From positions 1-64,000 of the forward strand of contig QWHH01000010.1 of NCBI GenBank assembly GCA_021404785.1: a stretch of DNA of 64,000 nt, written 5' to 3'. Source of the DNA: Lysobacterales bacterium PRO7. Lineage in GTDB: Bacteria > Pseudomonadota > Gammaproteobacteria > Xanthomonadales > Rhodanobacteraceae. The notes under the pieces were generated by a model, which saw only the letters and a program-made list of their open reading frames with translations, had not been told where the DNA came from and did not search any database. This document shows positions 18,482 through 28,098 of this stretch, one piece after another (position 1 is the first letter of the stretch; the number at the start of each line of letters is the position of its first letter). A program made the translations under genes and the position numbers.

Positions 18482-18769
18482 TCAGCTCAGCCCGCGCAAC
18501 GCCAGCTTCTTGCGCAACGTGGCGCGATCGATGCCCAGCGCGGCCGCGGCACGACTCTGGTTGCCCTCGCTCCAGCGCAGCACTTCGCGCAGCAGCGGCT
18601 TTTCGACCTCATGCAGCACGAGTTCGTACAGGCCTTCGGGTTCCTTGCTGTCGAGGTCGGACAGGTAACGGCGCACTGCGCGCGCAACATGGTCGCACAG
18701 GGCCGGTTGCAGCGCGATGTCGACCGCCATGTCGGCGTGCGCGGCTGGGGCGGATTCGGTGGCCTGCAT
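18482..18769 (-). CDS. fis: Fis-family DNA-binding protein
   Basis: A 95-residue nucleoid-associated protein. The C-terminal helix-turn-helix, [20 protein letters not shown], and the preceding [16 protein letters not shown] are the Fis signature. The N-terminal part has the flexible beta-hairpin arm region. Fis bends DNA and modulates rRNA, supercoiling and recombination. The ATG at 18769 has GGAAG seven bases ahead. It lies between the DUF3426 gene and purH, its usual neighbours in Pseudomonas-type genomes, but without dusB. Confidence 0.92.
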   Translation of the reverse strand: MQATESAPAAHADMAVDIALQPALCDHVARAVRRYLSDLDSKEPEGLYELVLHEVEKPLLREVLRWSEGNQSRAAAALGIDRATLRKKLALRGLS

Positions 18770-18857
18770 CGGGGGAACTTCCTTGACGTTCCCGCCGCGC
18801 GCAACGCGACGGGGCAGGGAGTCTAGCGCCAAGCGTTGCGCTTGATAAGTGCCGTCG

Positions 18858-19658
18858 TCAAAAGAACTTGAATTCGAAGGCGACCGCGTTTTTGCCCGGA
18901 TCGGCGACCTCGAACACAAGCGCCGCGGTGGCGCCGGGGGCGAGCCCGGATGCGAGGTTGCGGCTGTCGGCGATGTATTCCTGCGGACGGAAGCGGCGCA
19001 TCGCGATGCGGTTTTCGTCGAGGTCGGACAAGGTGATTTCCACATCCGGAAATGCTTGCGCGAAATCCGCATCGTTGCGCAGCGTGGCCGAGACGATCAG
19101 TGCATTCGGCACCGACGGATGCGGGCGGATGTCGCGCGAAAGCAATTCGAGTTTCGCCGGATCGTGGCGCAGCGGCAGGCGGCAGCCGAGCGAGGCGCAC
19201 ACGCCATCGAGCGCGGGCCGCAGGCGCGCATCGTCGAGCAATATCGCGCGTTCGGCATAGCCGATCTGGGCAAGCAGGGTCAATGCCAGGCCGAGCGCGC
19301 CCAGCGCCCACGGCCAGTTGCGCGCCGCCGGCTGCGCGCGGCGCGCACGTGCGAAAGCCGGTGTATGCGGGCGCCGCGCAGATTGCGAGCGCGCCGGGCG
19401 CTCGTCCGGATCGAACAACAACGTCTGCTGCTGTCCGGTCGTCGGACGCATGGCCGGTACCGCCAGTTGCGGCGGGGTGCCGTCGCCCGGATGCGCGAGC
19501 AGGTGCCGCACCGATTCGTCGGGCAACTGCTCGGTCAGCGTGCGCAGCGCGTCGAACACGGCATTGCAATGCCCGCAGCGCACGCTGCCGTGCGACTCGG
19601 CGAGTATGGCAGCGCCGATCTTGTAGATCGTCAGGCATTCCGGGCATTGGCTGTACAT
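18858..19658 (-). CDS. MJ0042-type zinc-ribbon / DUF3426 membrane protein
   Basis: 266 aa. The N-terminal zinc ribbon has CPEC and CGHC pairs (about 6-30). A low-complexity Arg/Ala/Pro linker follows, then one membrane segment near 140-160 ([19 protein letters not shown]) and a periplasmic DUF3426 domain ([36 protein letters not shown]). The function is unknown; it is a standard member of the prmA-fis-purHD neighbourhood. A TAGAAT box lies seven bases ahead of the ATG, suggesting a leaderless transcript that restarts this operon downstream of the inserted cassette. Confidence 0.85.
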   Translation of the reverse strand: MYSQCPECLTIYKIGAAILAESHGSVRCGHCNAVFDALRTLTEQLPDESVRHLLAHPGDGTPPQLAVPAMRPTTGQQQTLLFDPDERPARSQSARRPHTPAFARARRAQPAARNWPWALGALGLALTLLAQIGYAERAILLDDARLRPALDGVCASLGCRLPLRHDPAKLELLSRDIRPHPSVPNALIVSATLRNDADFAQAFPDVEITLSDLDENRIAMRRFRPQEYIADSRNLASGLAPGATAALVFEVADPGKNAVAFEFKFF

Positions 19659-19665
19659 GCCCGGA

Positions 19666-19671
19666 ATTCTA
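19666..19671 (-). promoter_or_regulatory. -10 hexamer (TAGAAT) ahead of the DUF3426 gene
   Basis: On the minus strand TAGAAT is followed by seven bases and the ATG at 19658. It would give a leaderless message. It matters because the native upstream operon is cut off here by an inserted cassette. Confidence 0.4.
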
Positions 19672-19685
19672 TCCGAACACCGCGA

Positions 19686-21293
19686 TCAGGGCGTCTCGAA
19701 GCCGTTGCGGAAAATCACGTCGCTGCAAACTGTCGCCGGAATGGCAAGCCACGGGGTGGCGGCAATGCTGCCATCGGCAGAACTTGCGCCGGTGCTGTTC
19801 GGCCCCGTCGATGCGCCCCACCAGTTGTTCGTGAACGTGTTGGGATTCGGCACATTCGCGCCTTGCGCATAGACCAGTACGCCGGTGCCGCCGAGTATGC
19901 AGTTGTCGCGCGAGTCCAGTGCTGGCAGGCCCGCAATACCATTGCCCGAATTATTGATGAAAGCGGCCGTGGCGCCACCGCCGAGGCTGCCGGATCCGAA
20001 GAAGCGGATCGCAGTGCCTTGTCCGGCGATCCAATTGCCGTTCACCAATGAATTCGCAACCGAATAATCCATCGAGATTCCGTACTGGCCGTTGCCGAGC
20101 GGCGCTCCGACGGCATTTACGCCGATGTAATTGCCGATCACGGCATTGTCGTGGGTGCCGTTGGCAGAGTTGATATCGATGCCGACAAAATTGTTGCCGG
20201 AAATCACATTGCGCGCCGAGGCTGCATCTTGCGTGCCGTTGTTGCCGATCAGATTGTGGAAGACACTGGAATTGGTACCCAGTTCAACACCCGCCCAGTT
20301 CGGGATGGCATGCGTGCCGGTCGCATCGGTGCCGATGTAGTTGCCGGCGACAATATTGCCCTGCGCGCCGACGGTCATGCCGATGCCGCCCAAGCCCACA
20401 CCGGTGAACCCGGAAATGACATTGCGCATCAAGGCCGGATCGCCGACGCCGTCCCAGCCGACGTAGTTGCCTGTCGCCGGACCCGGATTGGCGTTGATGT
20501 CCACGCCATCGGCACCGCCTTGATTGCCCATCGCCACGCTGCCGGTCGCGTCGGTACCGATGTAGTTGCCGGAAATGCGATTGCCACTGAGGGCATTGCC
20601 GCGGGTGTCGACCTGGCCATAGCTGTTGCCCGAGATCAGGTTGCGCGCGAAGTACGCCTTCACCGTGCCATCCGACCCGATGAAATTGTTCGAGCTGCCG
20701 TTGATATCCACGCCGCGCAGGTTCGGCGCCGCCGTCGTACCGTCGGGGAGGGTACCCAGGAAATTGCACTCGACGTGATTGCTTCCGCTCACGTAGATGT
20801 TGATCGCGGCATTGAAGTTGTAGGCATAGCCCTGGTTGTTGTTGAAGCCATTGATGACCAGGCCGCGGATCGTGCTGCCGTCGGAGCCGGGATTGAGCGT
20901 AAGGCCGTTGTACTGTCCATTCGTCGGGCTGCTGACCTGGATGGCCAGCGTTGGCGGCCACGCAGTGCAATTCGCGCCCGGCTGGGTCAGGCCGTCGATG
21001 ACGACCGGAACGACGATCGGCGGCAGCTGGCTGCCGACATTGATCGTCTGCAAACCGCTGCCGATGGCGAAGGAAATCGTGGTCGGGCTGCCGCTGCCGC
21101 TGAACAGGCAACCATCGAAGGATTGCTGGTTGTTCGCTGCGATGATCGCCTCGCGTAACGTGCACAAGCTGTCACTGATCGTGCCGTCACCGGCATCGGT
21201 GACGGTTACGTTGCTGGCTGCACGCGCATGGCCGGTGAAAGCGAGTGCAATCACGGCCATGCTGGCCGCGACAAGACGCAGGAAAGGTTGCAT
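19686..21293 (-). CDS. Secreted right-handed beta-helix protein (CSLREA type) with GFE tail
   Basis: 535 aa. The signal peptide is MQPFLRLVAASMAVIALAFTG. A CSLREA-like region follows (DSLCTLREAIIAAN), then many parallel beta-helix rungs with NVISG, NYIGTDATG and GNYIG repeats. It ends VCSDVIFRNGFETP, a C-terminal motif shared with three other secreted proteins in this window. There is no C-terminal membrane helix. The function is unknown; a surface or extracellular role is inferred. GGAG precedes the ATG at 21293, which I prefer over the longer frame. It is divergent from the sigma-factor gene, sharing a 99-base intergenic region. Confidence 0.82.
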   Translation of the reverse strand: MQPFLRLVAASMAVIALAFTGHARAASNVTVTDAGDGTISDSLCTLREAIIAANNQQSFDGCLFSGSGSPTTISFAIGSGLQTINVGSQLPPIVVPVVIDGLTQPGANCTAWPPTLAIQVSSPTNGQYNGLTLNPGSDGSTIRGLVINGFNNNQGYAYNFNAAINIYVSGSNHVECNFLGTLPDGTTAAPNLRGVDINGSSNNFIGSDGTVKAYFARNLISGNSYGQVDTRGNALSGNRISGNYIGTDATGSVAMGNQGGADGVDINANPGPATGNYVGWDGVGDPALMRNVISGFTGVGLGGIGMTVGAQGNIVAGNYIGTDATGTHAIPNWAGVELGTNSSVFHNLIGNNGTQDAASARNVISGNNFVGIDINSANGTHDNAVIGNYIGVNAVGAPLGNGQYGISMDYSVANSLVNGNWIAGQGTAIRFFGSGSLGGGATAAFINNSGNGIAGLPALDSRDNCILGGTGVLVYAQGANVPNPNTFTNNWWGASTGPNSTGASSADGSIAATPWLAIPATVCSDVIFRNGFETP

Positions 21294-21380
21294 GACGGTC
21301 TCCGTGGGTTGCGATCGGAATAAACGTGAATTCGCGCCCATTCCTATCAATGGCCGCTGCAATCGGCGTGGTCAGACCGG

Positions 21381-21386
21381 TACACT
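21381..21386 (+). promoter_or_regulatory. -10 hexamer (TACACT) six bases before the first sigma-factor gene
   Basis: TACACT, six bases, then the ATG at 21393. No strong -35 is visible. No copy of the TGTCGCA-N16-CGTT element found elsewhere in the window lies in this 99-base intergenic region. Confidence 0.35.
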
Positions 21387-21392
21387 GCGCAC

Positions 21393-21947
21393 ATGCTTAC
21401 GCCGCAGACGCCGATCACCGCGTTGTTGCACGCCTGGCGCGACGGCGATGCCGGCGCGCTGCCGCAATTGACCGAGCTGGTCTACGCGCACCTGCGCACG
21501 CTTGCGCGCCAGCGCATGCGCGGCGCAGAGCCGTCCACGCTGGATCCGACGGCGCTGGTGCACGAGAGCTTCCTGCGCCTGTGCAACGCGGACGTGGATT
21601 GGCGCGATCGCGCGCATTTCTTCGCGCTCGCCGCACTGCACATGCGCAACGTGCTGATCGACCACGCGCGCGCACGCGACGCGGACAAGCGTGGCGGCGG
21701 CGCGGTCCACATCACCTTGACCGCAGATGCGGCGTCGGCGTCCGCAACGCCGGAATTGCTGGCACTGGACGCGGCCTTGCGCCGGCTCGAGGACGAGGAC
21801 GCGCGCACCGGCAAGATCATCGAGCTGACCTATTTCGGCGGATTGAACCGCGACGAGATCGCGCACGTGCTCGCGGTATCCGTGCCGACGGTCGATCGCG
21901 GCCTGCGCTTTGGACGGGCGTGGCTGAAGCGCGAACTGGCCGCTTAG
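21393..21947 (+). CDS. ECF RNA polymerase sigma factor (TIGR02999 type)
   Basis: 184 aa. Region 2 contains ELVYAHLRTLARQRM and DPTALVHESFLRL, with RNVLIDHARAR as region 2.4. Region 4 contains ELTYFGGLNRDEIAHVLAVSVPTVDRGLRFGRAWLKREL. This fits the TIGR02999 group of ECF-like sigma factors, which are usually paired with receptor-type Ser/Thr kinases rather than a classical anti-sigma factor. In Xanthomonas citri and Vibrio, as I recall, such sigma factors are activated by kinase phosphorylation. The kinase gene begins eight bases after the stop, which supports the pairing. Confidence 0.88.
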   Translation: MLTPQTPITALLHAWRDGDAGALPQLTELVYAHLRTLARQRMRGAEPSTLDPTALVHESFLRLCNADVDWRDRAHFFALAALHMRNVLIDHARARDADKRGGGAVHITLTADAASASATPELLALDAALRRLEDEDARTGKIIELTYFGGLNRDEIAHVLAVSVPTVDRGLRFGRAWLKRELAA

Positions 21948-21954
21948 GCTTGCC

Positions 21955-24747
21955 GTGAGCCGATTCCAGCGACTACAGGAACTGTTCGATGCCGCCGTAT
22001 TGCTGGCGCCGGAGGCGCGCGCGCGATTCCTCGACGACGCATGCGCGGCAGACGCGGAGTTGCGCGCCGAACTCGAAGGCCTGCTGGCCGCCGATGCGCG
22101 GGCGCATGATCCGCTCGCAGCGAGCGTCGCCCACGGCACGGCGGAACACTTCGATGACACGGCGCCATGGCTCGGGCGACGCATCGGCAATTACCGCATC
22201 CTGCGCGAACTCGGCCGCGGCGGCATGGGTAGCGTGTTCCTCGCCGAGCGCGCCGATGCCGAATACGAAAGTCGCGTAGCGATCAAGCTGATCCGCGGCT
22301 TCCCGACCTCGGCCGCGCTGGAACGCCTGCGTCGAGAACGCCAACTGCTCGCCGGCCTCGTGCATCCGCACATCGCGCGCCTGCTCGACGGCGGCACCAC
22401 CGACGAAGGTCAGCCGTACCTGGTGATGGAATATGTCAACGGCGTATTGCTTGCGCAATGGCTGGACGCGAACCGGCCGCCGCTGGCGCAACGCCTGCGC
22501 CTGTTCCAGCAGTTGTGCGCGGCCGTGCATCACGCCCACCAGAACCTGATCGTGCACAGCGACCTCAAGCCCGCCAACGTGATGGTGCGACGCGACGGCA
22601 CACCGGCGCTGCTCGACTTCGGCATCGCGCGACTGAACGCACCGGATGCGAACGGCGAACGCGCGACTGAACTGCGCGCGTTCACGCCCGACTACGCCAG
22701 TCCCGAACAACTCGGCGGCGCGGCGGTAACCACCGCGAGTGACGTGTACGCGCTGGGGCTGATCCTGTATGAATTGCTTTGTGGAAAAGTGTACAAATCC
22801 GGACGCAACGCCGAAAGCTGGCGCCAGGCGCGGCCGGGCCGTGTCGCGCGCACGGCGGAACAGGATTGGCTGCGCGCCGACGCCCCGCGCATCGACGGCG
22901 ATCTTGAGCATGTTGTGCGCCGCGCGCTGGACGAGGATCCGGCGCGGCGTTATCCATCGGCAGCAGCTCTGGCGGATGACATCGAACGCTACTTCGACGG
23001 CCGTGCGCTGGCCGCTGGTCCCGATCGCATCGGTTACCGCGTGGCCAAATTCGTGCGCCGGCATCGACTTGGCGTCGGCATCGCGGCACTCGCCCTCGCG
23101 GCCATCATCGGCGTGGCAGCGTGGCTGGCGGTCGAGCGCACACGCGCGTTGCGCGCGCAGGCGCAGGCGCGCAGCGAGGCGCATACCGCGAACGCGGTCA
23201 CCGATTTTCTGGTCGGCCTGTTCCAGGACGCCGATCCGCAGCAAACGCGCGGCCACGATGTCAGCGCGCGCGAACTTCTGGATCAGGCCAGCGCGCGGCT
23301 CGATGCCGCGCCGATAGCGCAGACCCGGGTGCAGGCGCGCCTGCTGACCGCGCTCGGCGAAATCTACATCAGCATCGGCCAGCCGCGGCGCAGCACCGAT
23401 CTGCTCGGCCGTGCGATCGTCCTGCTGCGCGCGCCGGGCAGCGATCCGCTGCGCCTGGCGCGCGCGCTGAATGAGGATTGTCGCGCCTGGTCCAGTGCGT
23501 CCGATCATGCCAAGGCACTGCCCGCGTGCCGCGAGGCGATCGCGCTGCGCGCTACGCGCCTGCCGAACAACGATGCGGATGTGGGTCACAGCCATAATGC
23601 GCTGGGCGTGGCCGAGCAGGGTGTCGGCGATTTCGATGCGGCTGAACGCGACTACCGTGCGGCACTGTCGATCTTTTCCGCCGCCGGCACGGCGTACCGT
23701 GGCGAGGTCGCCTCGACCCTGCACAATCTCGGTTTCCTCGCGTTTCATCGTGGCGATTACGCCAGGGCCCGGGATCTGTACACGCAGGCCTTGGCGGGCA
23801 AACGCGCCGTCTACGGCAACGATGATCCGCGCACGCTCACCACGCTCGACAACCTGGCCCAGGCCGAGGAGGAACTCGGCGATCTTGCTGCCGCCGAGCG
23901 TAATCTTTCCGAAGCGTTGACCCTGCAAATCAAGGTACTCGGCGCCGACAGCATCGCGGTCGCGCGCGCGCACAACGATCTGGCCAGCGTGCAGCAGGAT
24001 CGCGGCGAATATGCTGCCGCTGAAACGAACTACCGCGCCGCGCTGGACCTTGACACGCGCCTGGAGCCGCCCGGCTCGATGAGCTGGGCCGTCACCGCGA
24101 ACAATCTCGCCACGCTCGAAGAAGATCGCGGCGATTACGCTGCAGCCTTGCCATTATTCCGCGAGTCGCTGCGCATCCGCGAAGTGCACAACAAATCACC
24201 GAGCGCTTCGGTCGCGCGCGTGCAGAACAACCTGGCGCGCTGCGAACTGGAACTGGGCAACCTTGCCGCGGCGCGTCCGTTTATCGATGCGACGCTGGCG
24301 ACGCGGCGTGCGCTCAAGCTCGATCCGGCGCAGTTGCTCGATTCGCAACTGCTTGACGCGCAGTGGTTGGTGCGGTCGGGACGTTTGCACGAAGCCGCAG
24401 CAGCGCTGCACGCGCTGACACCACCGGATGGACGTGGCAACTATGGACGTCGTGCGCGTTATGCGATCGTGCAAGCCGAATTGGCCGCATCACATCACGA
24501 CTGGACGGCGGCATTGGCCGCGCAACGGCGCGCGCTGGATGCGTTGCATGGCGAACTCGGCGAACAGCATCCGGCGTATGCACGACTCGCGGCGCAGGCC
24601 GCGGCGTATGCGCACGCGGGCGGTGACGATGCGGCGGCGCGTTCGTTGCTGCAGCCGGCCTTGCCGATCATCAAGGCGTCGCTGGTCGAACACTCGCCGC
24701 AGCGGCGCGAGGCGGAAAAGCTCGCCGCAGTGTTGAAGATGCGCTAG
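21955..24747 (+). CDS. Transmembrane Ser/Thr protein kinase with C-terminal TPRs
   Basis: 930 aa, GTG start. An N-terminal helical segment (about 1-70) precedes a Hanks-type kinase domain (about 80-345): glycine loop GRGGMGSVF, Lys in VAIKLI, catalytic loop HSDLKPANV, DFG in LLDFGIARL and APE-like SPEQLG. The catalytic loop has Ser in place of the usual Arg of HRD, making it a non-RD kinase. One membrane helix lies near 365-390, then about 500 periplasmic residues of TPRs. The likely role is to sense outside conditions and phosphorylate the adjacent sigma factor (inference from family pairs). The stop lies one base from the prmA stop. Confidence 0.88.
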   Translation: MSRFQRLQELFDAAVLLAPEARARFLDDACAADAELRAELEGLLAADARAHDPLAASVAHGTAEHFDDTAPWLGRRIGNYRILRELGRGGMGSVFLAERADAEYESRVAIKLIRGFPTSAALERLRRERQLLAGLVHPHIARLLDGGTTDEGQPYLVMEYVNGVLLAQWLDANRPPLAQRLRLFQQLCAAVHHAHQNLIVHSDLKPANVMVRRDGTPALLDFGIARLNAPDANGERATELRAFTPDYASPEQLGGAAVTTASDVYALGLILYELLCGKVYKSGRNAESWRQARPGRVARTAEQDWLRADAPRIDGDLEHVVRRALDEDPARRYPSAAALADDIERYFDGRALAAGPDRIGYRVAKFVRRHRLGVGIAALALAAIIGVAAWLAVERTRALRAQAQARSEAHTANAVTDFLVGLFQDADPQQTRGHDVSARELLDQASARLDAAPIAQTRVQARLLTALGEIYISIGQPRRSTDLLGRAIVLLRAPGSDPLRLARALNEDCRAWSSASDHAKALPACREAIALRATRLPNNDADVGHSHNALGVAEQGVGDFDAAERDYRAALSIFSAAGTAYRGEVASTLHNLGFLAFHRGDYARARDLYTQALAGKRAVYGNDDPRTLTTLDNLAQAEEELGDLAAAERNLSEALTLQIKVLGADSIAVARAHNDLASVQQDRGEYAAAETNYRAALDLDTRLEPPGSMSWAVTANNLATLEEDRGDYAAALPLFRESLRIREVHNKSPSASVARVQNNLARCELELGNLAAARPFIDATLATRRALKLDPAQLLDSQLLDAQWLVRSGRLHEAAAALHALTPPDGRGNYGRRARYAIVQAELAASHHDWTAALAAQRRALDALHGELGEQHPAYARLAAQAAAYAHAGGDDAAARSLLQPALPIIKASLVEHSPQRREAEKLAAVLKMR

Positions 24748-24748
24748 A

Positions 24749-25645
24749 TCAGCGCCGGGTGCCGTCGATGCGGATCCAGCCGTCGCGTTCCGTCGCGCGC
24801 AAATCCACAAACCATTCGGAGTAACGCGCCAGCAGCTCGTCCTGCTGGCCGTCGAGGATGCCCGACAACGCCAGCGCACCGCCGGATTTCAGGCTTTGTG
24901 CGAACACCGGTGCGAGCTCGCCCAGCGGGCCGGCAAGGATATTCGCGACGAGAACATCGGATTGGATTTGTGGAAATTGTTGCGGAAGATACAAATCCAG
25001 TTGTTCGGATACGCCATTGCGCTGTGCGTTGTCGCGGCTGGCGGCGATCGCCTGTTCGTCGTTGTCCACGCCGATCGCGCGCGCAGCGCCGAGTTTGAGC
25101 GCAGCGATGGCAAGGATTCCCGAGCCGCAGCCGTAGTCGATCAGCGTCTTGCCGGCAAGGTCGCATCCATCGAGCCATTCCAGACACAGCGCCGTGGTCG
25201 GGTGCGTGCCGCTGCCAAATGCAAGGCCGGGATCGAGGCGCACGATCACCGCGTCGGGATCGTCCGGCGCGTCCACGTTCCACGGATAAATCCACAGGCG
25301 CTTGCCGAAGCGCATCGGCTTGAATGCATCCAGCCATGCCCGTGTCCAGTCCTGGTCGGCAACGTCGCGGAATGCGATCTGCGCCGGTTCAATCCCGGGC
25401 ACGAGTTCGGCAAGTGCGTGCACGAGCCCCGCGCGGTCGGCATTGGCATCGAACAATGCCTGCAGCAGCATGGCGTTCCATACCGGCGTTTCGCCAACGC
25501 CCGGCTCGAAGATCGCGCGCTCATCGGGCGTGTTGACATCGGCGTCGGCGAGCGTGATCGACAACGCGCCGAGGTCTTCCAGCGCCGCTTCGACGCTGGC
25601 TTGCTGCGTGGCGTGCAGGGTCAGGGAGAGTTCGAGAAAGGGCAT
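24749..25645 (-). CDS. prmA: Ribosomal protein L11 methyltransferase PrmA
   Basis: A 298-residue SAM-dependent enzyme that trimethylates ribosomal protein L11. The N-terminal substrate-binding domain carries PRmA-type WTRAWLDAFKPMRFG. Rossmann motifs are DPGLAFGSGTHPTTALCLE, IDYGCGSGILAIAAL and LVANILAGPLGELA. Full length. It lies downstream of accC in the same direction, separated by a 126-base gap that holds an inverted repeat. It is normally followed by the DUF3426 gene, but a 5 kb cassette intervenes here. Confidence 0.94.
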   Translation of the reverse strand: MPFLELSLTLHATQQASVEAALEDLGALSITLADADVNTPDERAIFEPGVGETPVWNAMLLQALFDANADRAGLVHALAELVPGIEPAQIAFRDVADQDWTRAWLDAFKPMRFGKRLWIYPWNVDAPDDPDAVIVRLDPGLAFGSGTHPTTALCLEWLDGCDLAGKTLIDYGCGSGILAIAALKLGAARAIGVDNDEQAIAASRDNAQRNGVSEQLDLYLPQQFPQIQSDVLVANILAGPLGELAPVFAQSLKSGGALALSGILDGQQDELLARYSEWFVDLRATERDGWIRIDGTRR

Positions 25646-25661
25646 GCGCGTCTCTTTTGCT

Positions 25662-25748
25662 CGTCATTCCGGCAAGGATTGCCGGAATCCAGGGGCCACG
25701 GAAGGCATCCATGCAGTCTGGATGCCGGCAATCCCTGCCGGAATGACG
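25662..25748. repeat. Inverted repeat with 31-base arms between accC and prmA
   Basis: The arms at 25662-25692 and 25718-25748 match as reverse complements at 29 of 31 positions, around a 25-base loop. Each arm starts or ends with CGTCATTCCGGCA and has its own internal pairing (CCGGCA...TGCCGG). This resembles the CGTCATTCC...GGAATGACG repeats scattered through many proteobacterial genomes. In the transcript it would form a long stem between two operon genes and could tune expression of prmA relative to accC. Confidence 0.8.
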
Positions 25749-25771
25749 ACTTTAGTTTTACGAACCTCGCA

Positions 25772-27139
25772 TCAGCTTAACTTGATTGCCTTTTCCTTGG
25801 CCTCGGCGATGCGCTTTTCCAGATAATGGATGTTCTGGCCGCCGGCGTTGAAGCCACCATCGGCCATGATGCGCTGCTGCAGCGGCAGGTTGGTCTTGAC
25901 GCCTTCAAACACCATTTCCGCGAGCGCGATGCGCATGCGCGCGATCGCGGTCGCGCGGTCGCGCCCATGCACGATGAGCTTGCCGATCATCGAATCGTAG
26001 TTCGGCGGAATGCGGTAGCCGTCGTAGACATGCGTGTCGATGCGCACGCCCGGGCCGCCTGCGCTTTCGAAGCGCTTGACCGTGCCGGGCGATGGCATGA
26101 ACGTGTCCGGGTCCTCGGCATTGATGCGGCATTCGATGGCGTGGCCGGTGATCTTGATGTCGGACTGCCTGATCGACAGCTTCTCGCCGCCGGCGATCAA
26201 TAGTTGCTCACGCACCAGATCCACGCCGGTGATGAATTCGGTCACCGGATGCTCGACCTGGATGCGCGTGTTCATCTCGATGAAATAAAAGCGGCCGTTT
26301 TCGTACAGGAATTCGAACGTGCCGGCGCCGCGATAACCGATACGCACGCAGGCGTCGACGCAGACCTTGCCGATTTCCGCGCGTTGCTCCGGCGTGATCC
26401 CGGGCGCGGGCGCTTCTTCGACCACTTTCTGGTGGCGACGCTGCATCGAGCAGTCGCGTTCGCCCAGATGAATCGCGTTGCCCTGGCCGTCGGCCAGCAC
26501 CTGGATTTCCACGTGACGTGGATTCTCCAGGAATTTTTCCATGTAGACCTCGGCATTGCCGAACGCGGCCTTGGCCTCGGACTTGGTCAGGGTAATGGCG
26601 TTGGCCAGATGCGCTTCGGTGCGCACCTCGCGCATGCCGCGTCCGCCGCCGCCGCCGGCCGCCTTGATGATGACCGGATAGCCGATCTCGCGTGCGATCT
26701 TCGCATTCTCCGCGGAATCCTCGCCAAGCGGACCGCCCGAGCCCGGCACGCATGGCACGCCGGCTGCCTTCATCGCGCGGATCGCCTCGACCTTGTCACC
26801 CATCATGCGGATCACGTTCGCAGTCGGGCCGATGAAGATGAAGCCGGATTGTTCGACACGCTCGGCGAAGTCGGCGTTTTCCGAGAGAAAACCATAGCCG
26901 GGATGGATCGCCTGCGCGTCGGTGACTTCCGCCGCGGCGATGATCGCGGGGATGTTGAGGTAGCTTTCCGCCGCCGGCGCCGGGCCGATGCACACGGATT
27001 CGTCGGCCATGCCGACGTGCTTGAGGTTGCGATCGGCGGTGGAATGCACGGCCACGGTGCGGATGCCCAGCGTCTGGCAGGCGCGCAGCACGCGCAGGGC
27101 GATTTCGCCGCGGTTGGCGATGACGACTTTGTCGAGCAT
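25772..27139 (-). CDS. accC: Acetyl-CoA carboxylase biotin carboxylase subunit AccC
   Basis: 455 aa. It carboxylates the biotin on AccB with ATP and bicarbonate, the first step of fatty acid synthesis. It starts [20 protein letters not shown]. The ATP-grasp glycine loop [13 protein letters not shown], the [18 protein letters not shown] block and the biotin-site [14 protein letters not shown] are all present. accB lies seven bases upstream. Full length and typical. Confidence 0.97.
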   Translation of the reverse strand: MLDKVVIANRGEIALRVLRACQTLGIRTVAVHSTADRNLKHVGMADESVCIGPAPAAESYLNIPAIIAAAEVTDAQAIHPGYGFLSENADFAERVEQSGFIFIGPTANVIRMMGDKVEAIRAMKAAGVPCVPGSGGPLGEDSAENAKIAREIGYPVIIKAAGGGGGRGMREVRTEAHLANAITLTKSEAKAAFGNAEVYMEKFLENPRHVEIQVLADGQGNAIHLGERDCSMQRRHQKVVEEAPAPGITPEQRAEIGKVCVDACVRIGYRGAGTFEFLYENGRFYFIEMNTRIQVEHPVTEFITGVDLVREQLLIAGGEKLSIRQSDIKITGHAIECRINAEDPDTFMPSPGTVKRFESAGGPGVRIDTHVYDGYRIPPNYDSMIGKLIVHGRDRATAIARMRIALAEMVFEGVKTNLPLQQRIMADGGFNAGGQNIHYLEKRIAEAKEKAIKLS

Positions 27140-27146
27140 CGCCGGA

Positions 27147-27614
27147 TCAGCCGATCACGAACAGCGGTTGATCGAATTCCACCGGCTGACCGGCGCTGGC
27201 CAGGACCGCAACCACCGTGCCGGCGTGGTCGGCTTCGACCTGGTTGAACATCTTCATCGCCTCGATGATGCCGAGTGTGTCGCCGACCTTCACTTGCTGG
27301 CCAACCTTCACGAAAGGCGGAGTTTCCGGATTCGCGGAAGCGTAGAAAGTGCCGACCATCGGTGAGCGCACGACATGACCGGCCGGCAAACCCTTGTCCG
27401 CGGATGCGGCGGCAGGCGCGGTAGCCGCTGCAGGTGCGGCGGCGCGCGGGGTTTCATGCGCCTGCGCGTGCACGGGAATCGTGACCGGCGCCGCAATGCC
27501 GCCCTTCGGCATCCGGCTCAGGCGCACGGATTCCTCGCCTTCCTTGATCTCGATCTCGGCCAGGTTGGACTGTTCGAGAATATCGATGAGTGTCTTGATC
27601 TTGCGCAGATCCAT
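27147..27614 (-). CDS. accB: Acetyl-CoA carboxylase biotin carboxyl carrier protein AccB
   Basis: 155 aa. The N-terminal [22 protein letters not shown] leads to an Ala/Pro linker and the C-terminal biotinyl domain, with the biotinylated Lys in [10 protein letters not shown] and the thumb segment before it. It carries carboxybiotin between AccC and the carboxyltransferase. It precedes accC by seven bases and follows aroQ by 34, so these genes probably form one operon. Confidence 0.97.
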   Translation of the reverse strand: MDLRKIKTLIDILEQSNLAEIEIKEGEESVRLSRMPKGGIAAPVTIPVHAQAHETPRAAAPAAATAPAAASADKGLPAGHVVRSPMVGTFYASANPETPPFVKVGQQVKVGDTLGIIEAMKMFNQVEADHAGTVVAVLASAGQPVEFDQPLFVIG

Positions 27615-27648
27615 GGTGAAACCCCTTGATTCGTTGAATGCGAGGCGC

Positions 27649-28098
27649 TCAGCGCGCCGTTTTCTGAAGATGATCCAGCGCTGCCTGCAAGGCGAGCTGG
27701 TAACTCAAGGCGCCGAATCCGGCGATCACGCCGACGGCGATGTCCGAAAAATACGAAAGCCGGCGGAACGGCTCGCGCGCGTGCACGTTGGACAGATGTA
27801 CCTCGATGAACGGGATCTTCACTGCGGCCAGGGCGTCGCGCAGGGCGACGCTGGTATGTGTGAACGCGCCGGGATTGATCAGGATAAAGGCGGTGCCGTC
27901 GTCGCGGGCCGCCTGCACGCGCTCGATCAATTCATGTTCGGCATTGGATTGGACAGTCGCCAGTTCTGCGCCCGATGCGCGCGCGTTCGCCGCAAGATCC
28001 GCGTCGATGTCCGCAAGCGTGGCATGGCCGTAAACGTCCGGCTCGCGCGTGCCGAGCAGGTTCAGGTTGGGGCCGTGCAGGACGAGAATCTTGGACAC
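27649..28098 (-). CDS. aroQ: 3-dehydroquinate dehydratase, type II
   Basis: 149 aa. It converts 3-dehydroquinate to 3-dehydroshikimate in the shikimate pathway. Signatures are the N-terminal [20 protein letters not shown], the active-site [18 protein letters not shown] and [15 protein letters not shown]. It is upstream of accB, the arrangement seen in Pseudomonas and many relatives. The 111-base gap before it carries no convincing promoter. Confidence 0.95.
   Translation of the reverse strand: MSKILVLHGPNLNLLGTREPDVYGHATLADIDADLAANARASGAELATVQSNAEHELIERVQAARDDGTAFILINPGAFTHTSVALRDALAAVKIPFIEVHLSNVHAREPFRRLSYFSDIAVGVIAGFGALSYQLALQAALDHLQKTAR

Noticed and set aside
21294-21392. A TGTCGCA-N16-CGTT promoter in the first sigma/kinase cassette
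   Set aside because: I searched both strands of this intergenic region and found no such element; this pair must use another sequence or a different mode of control.
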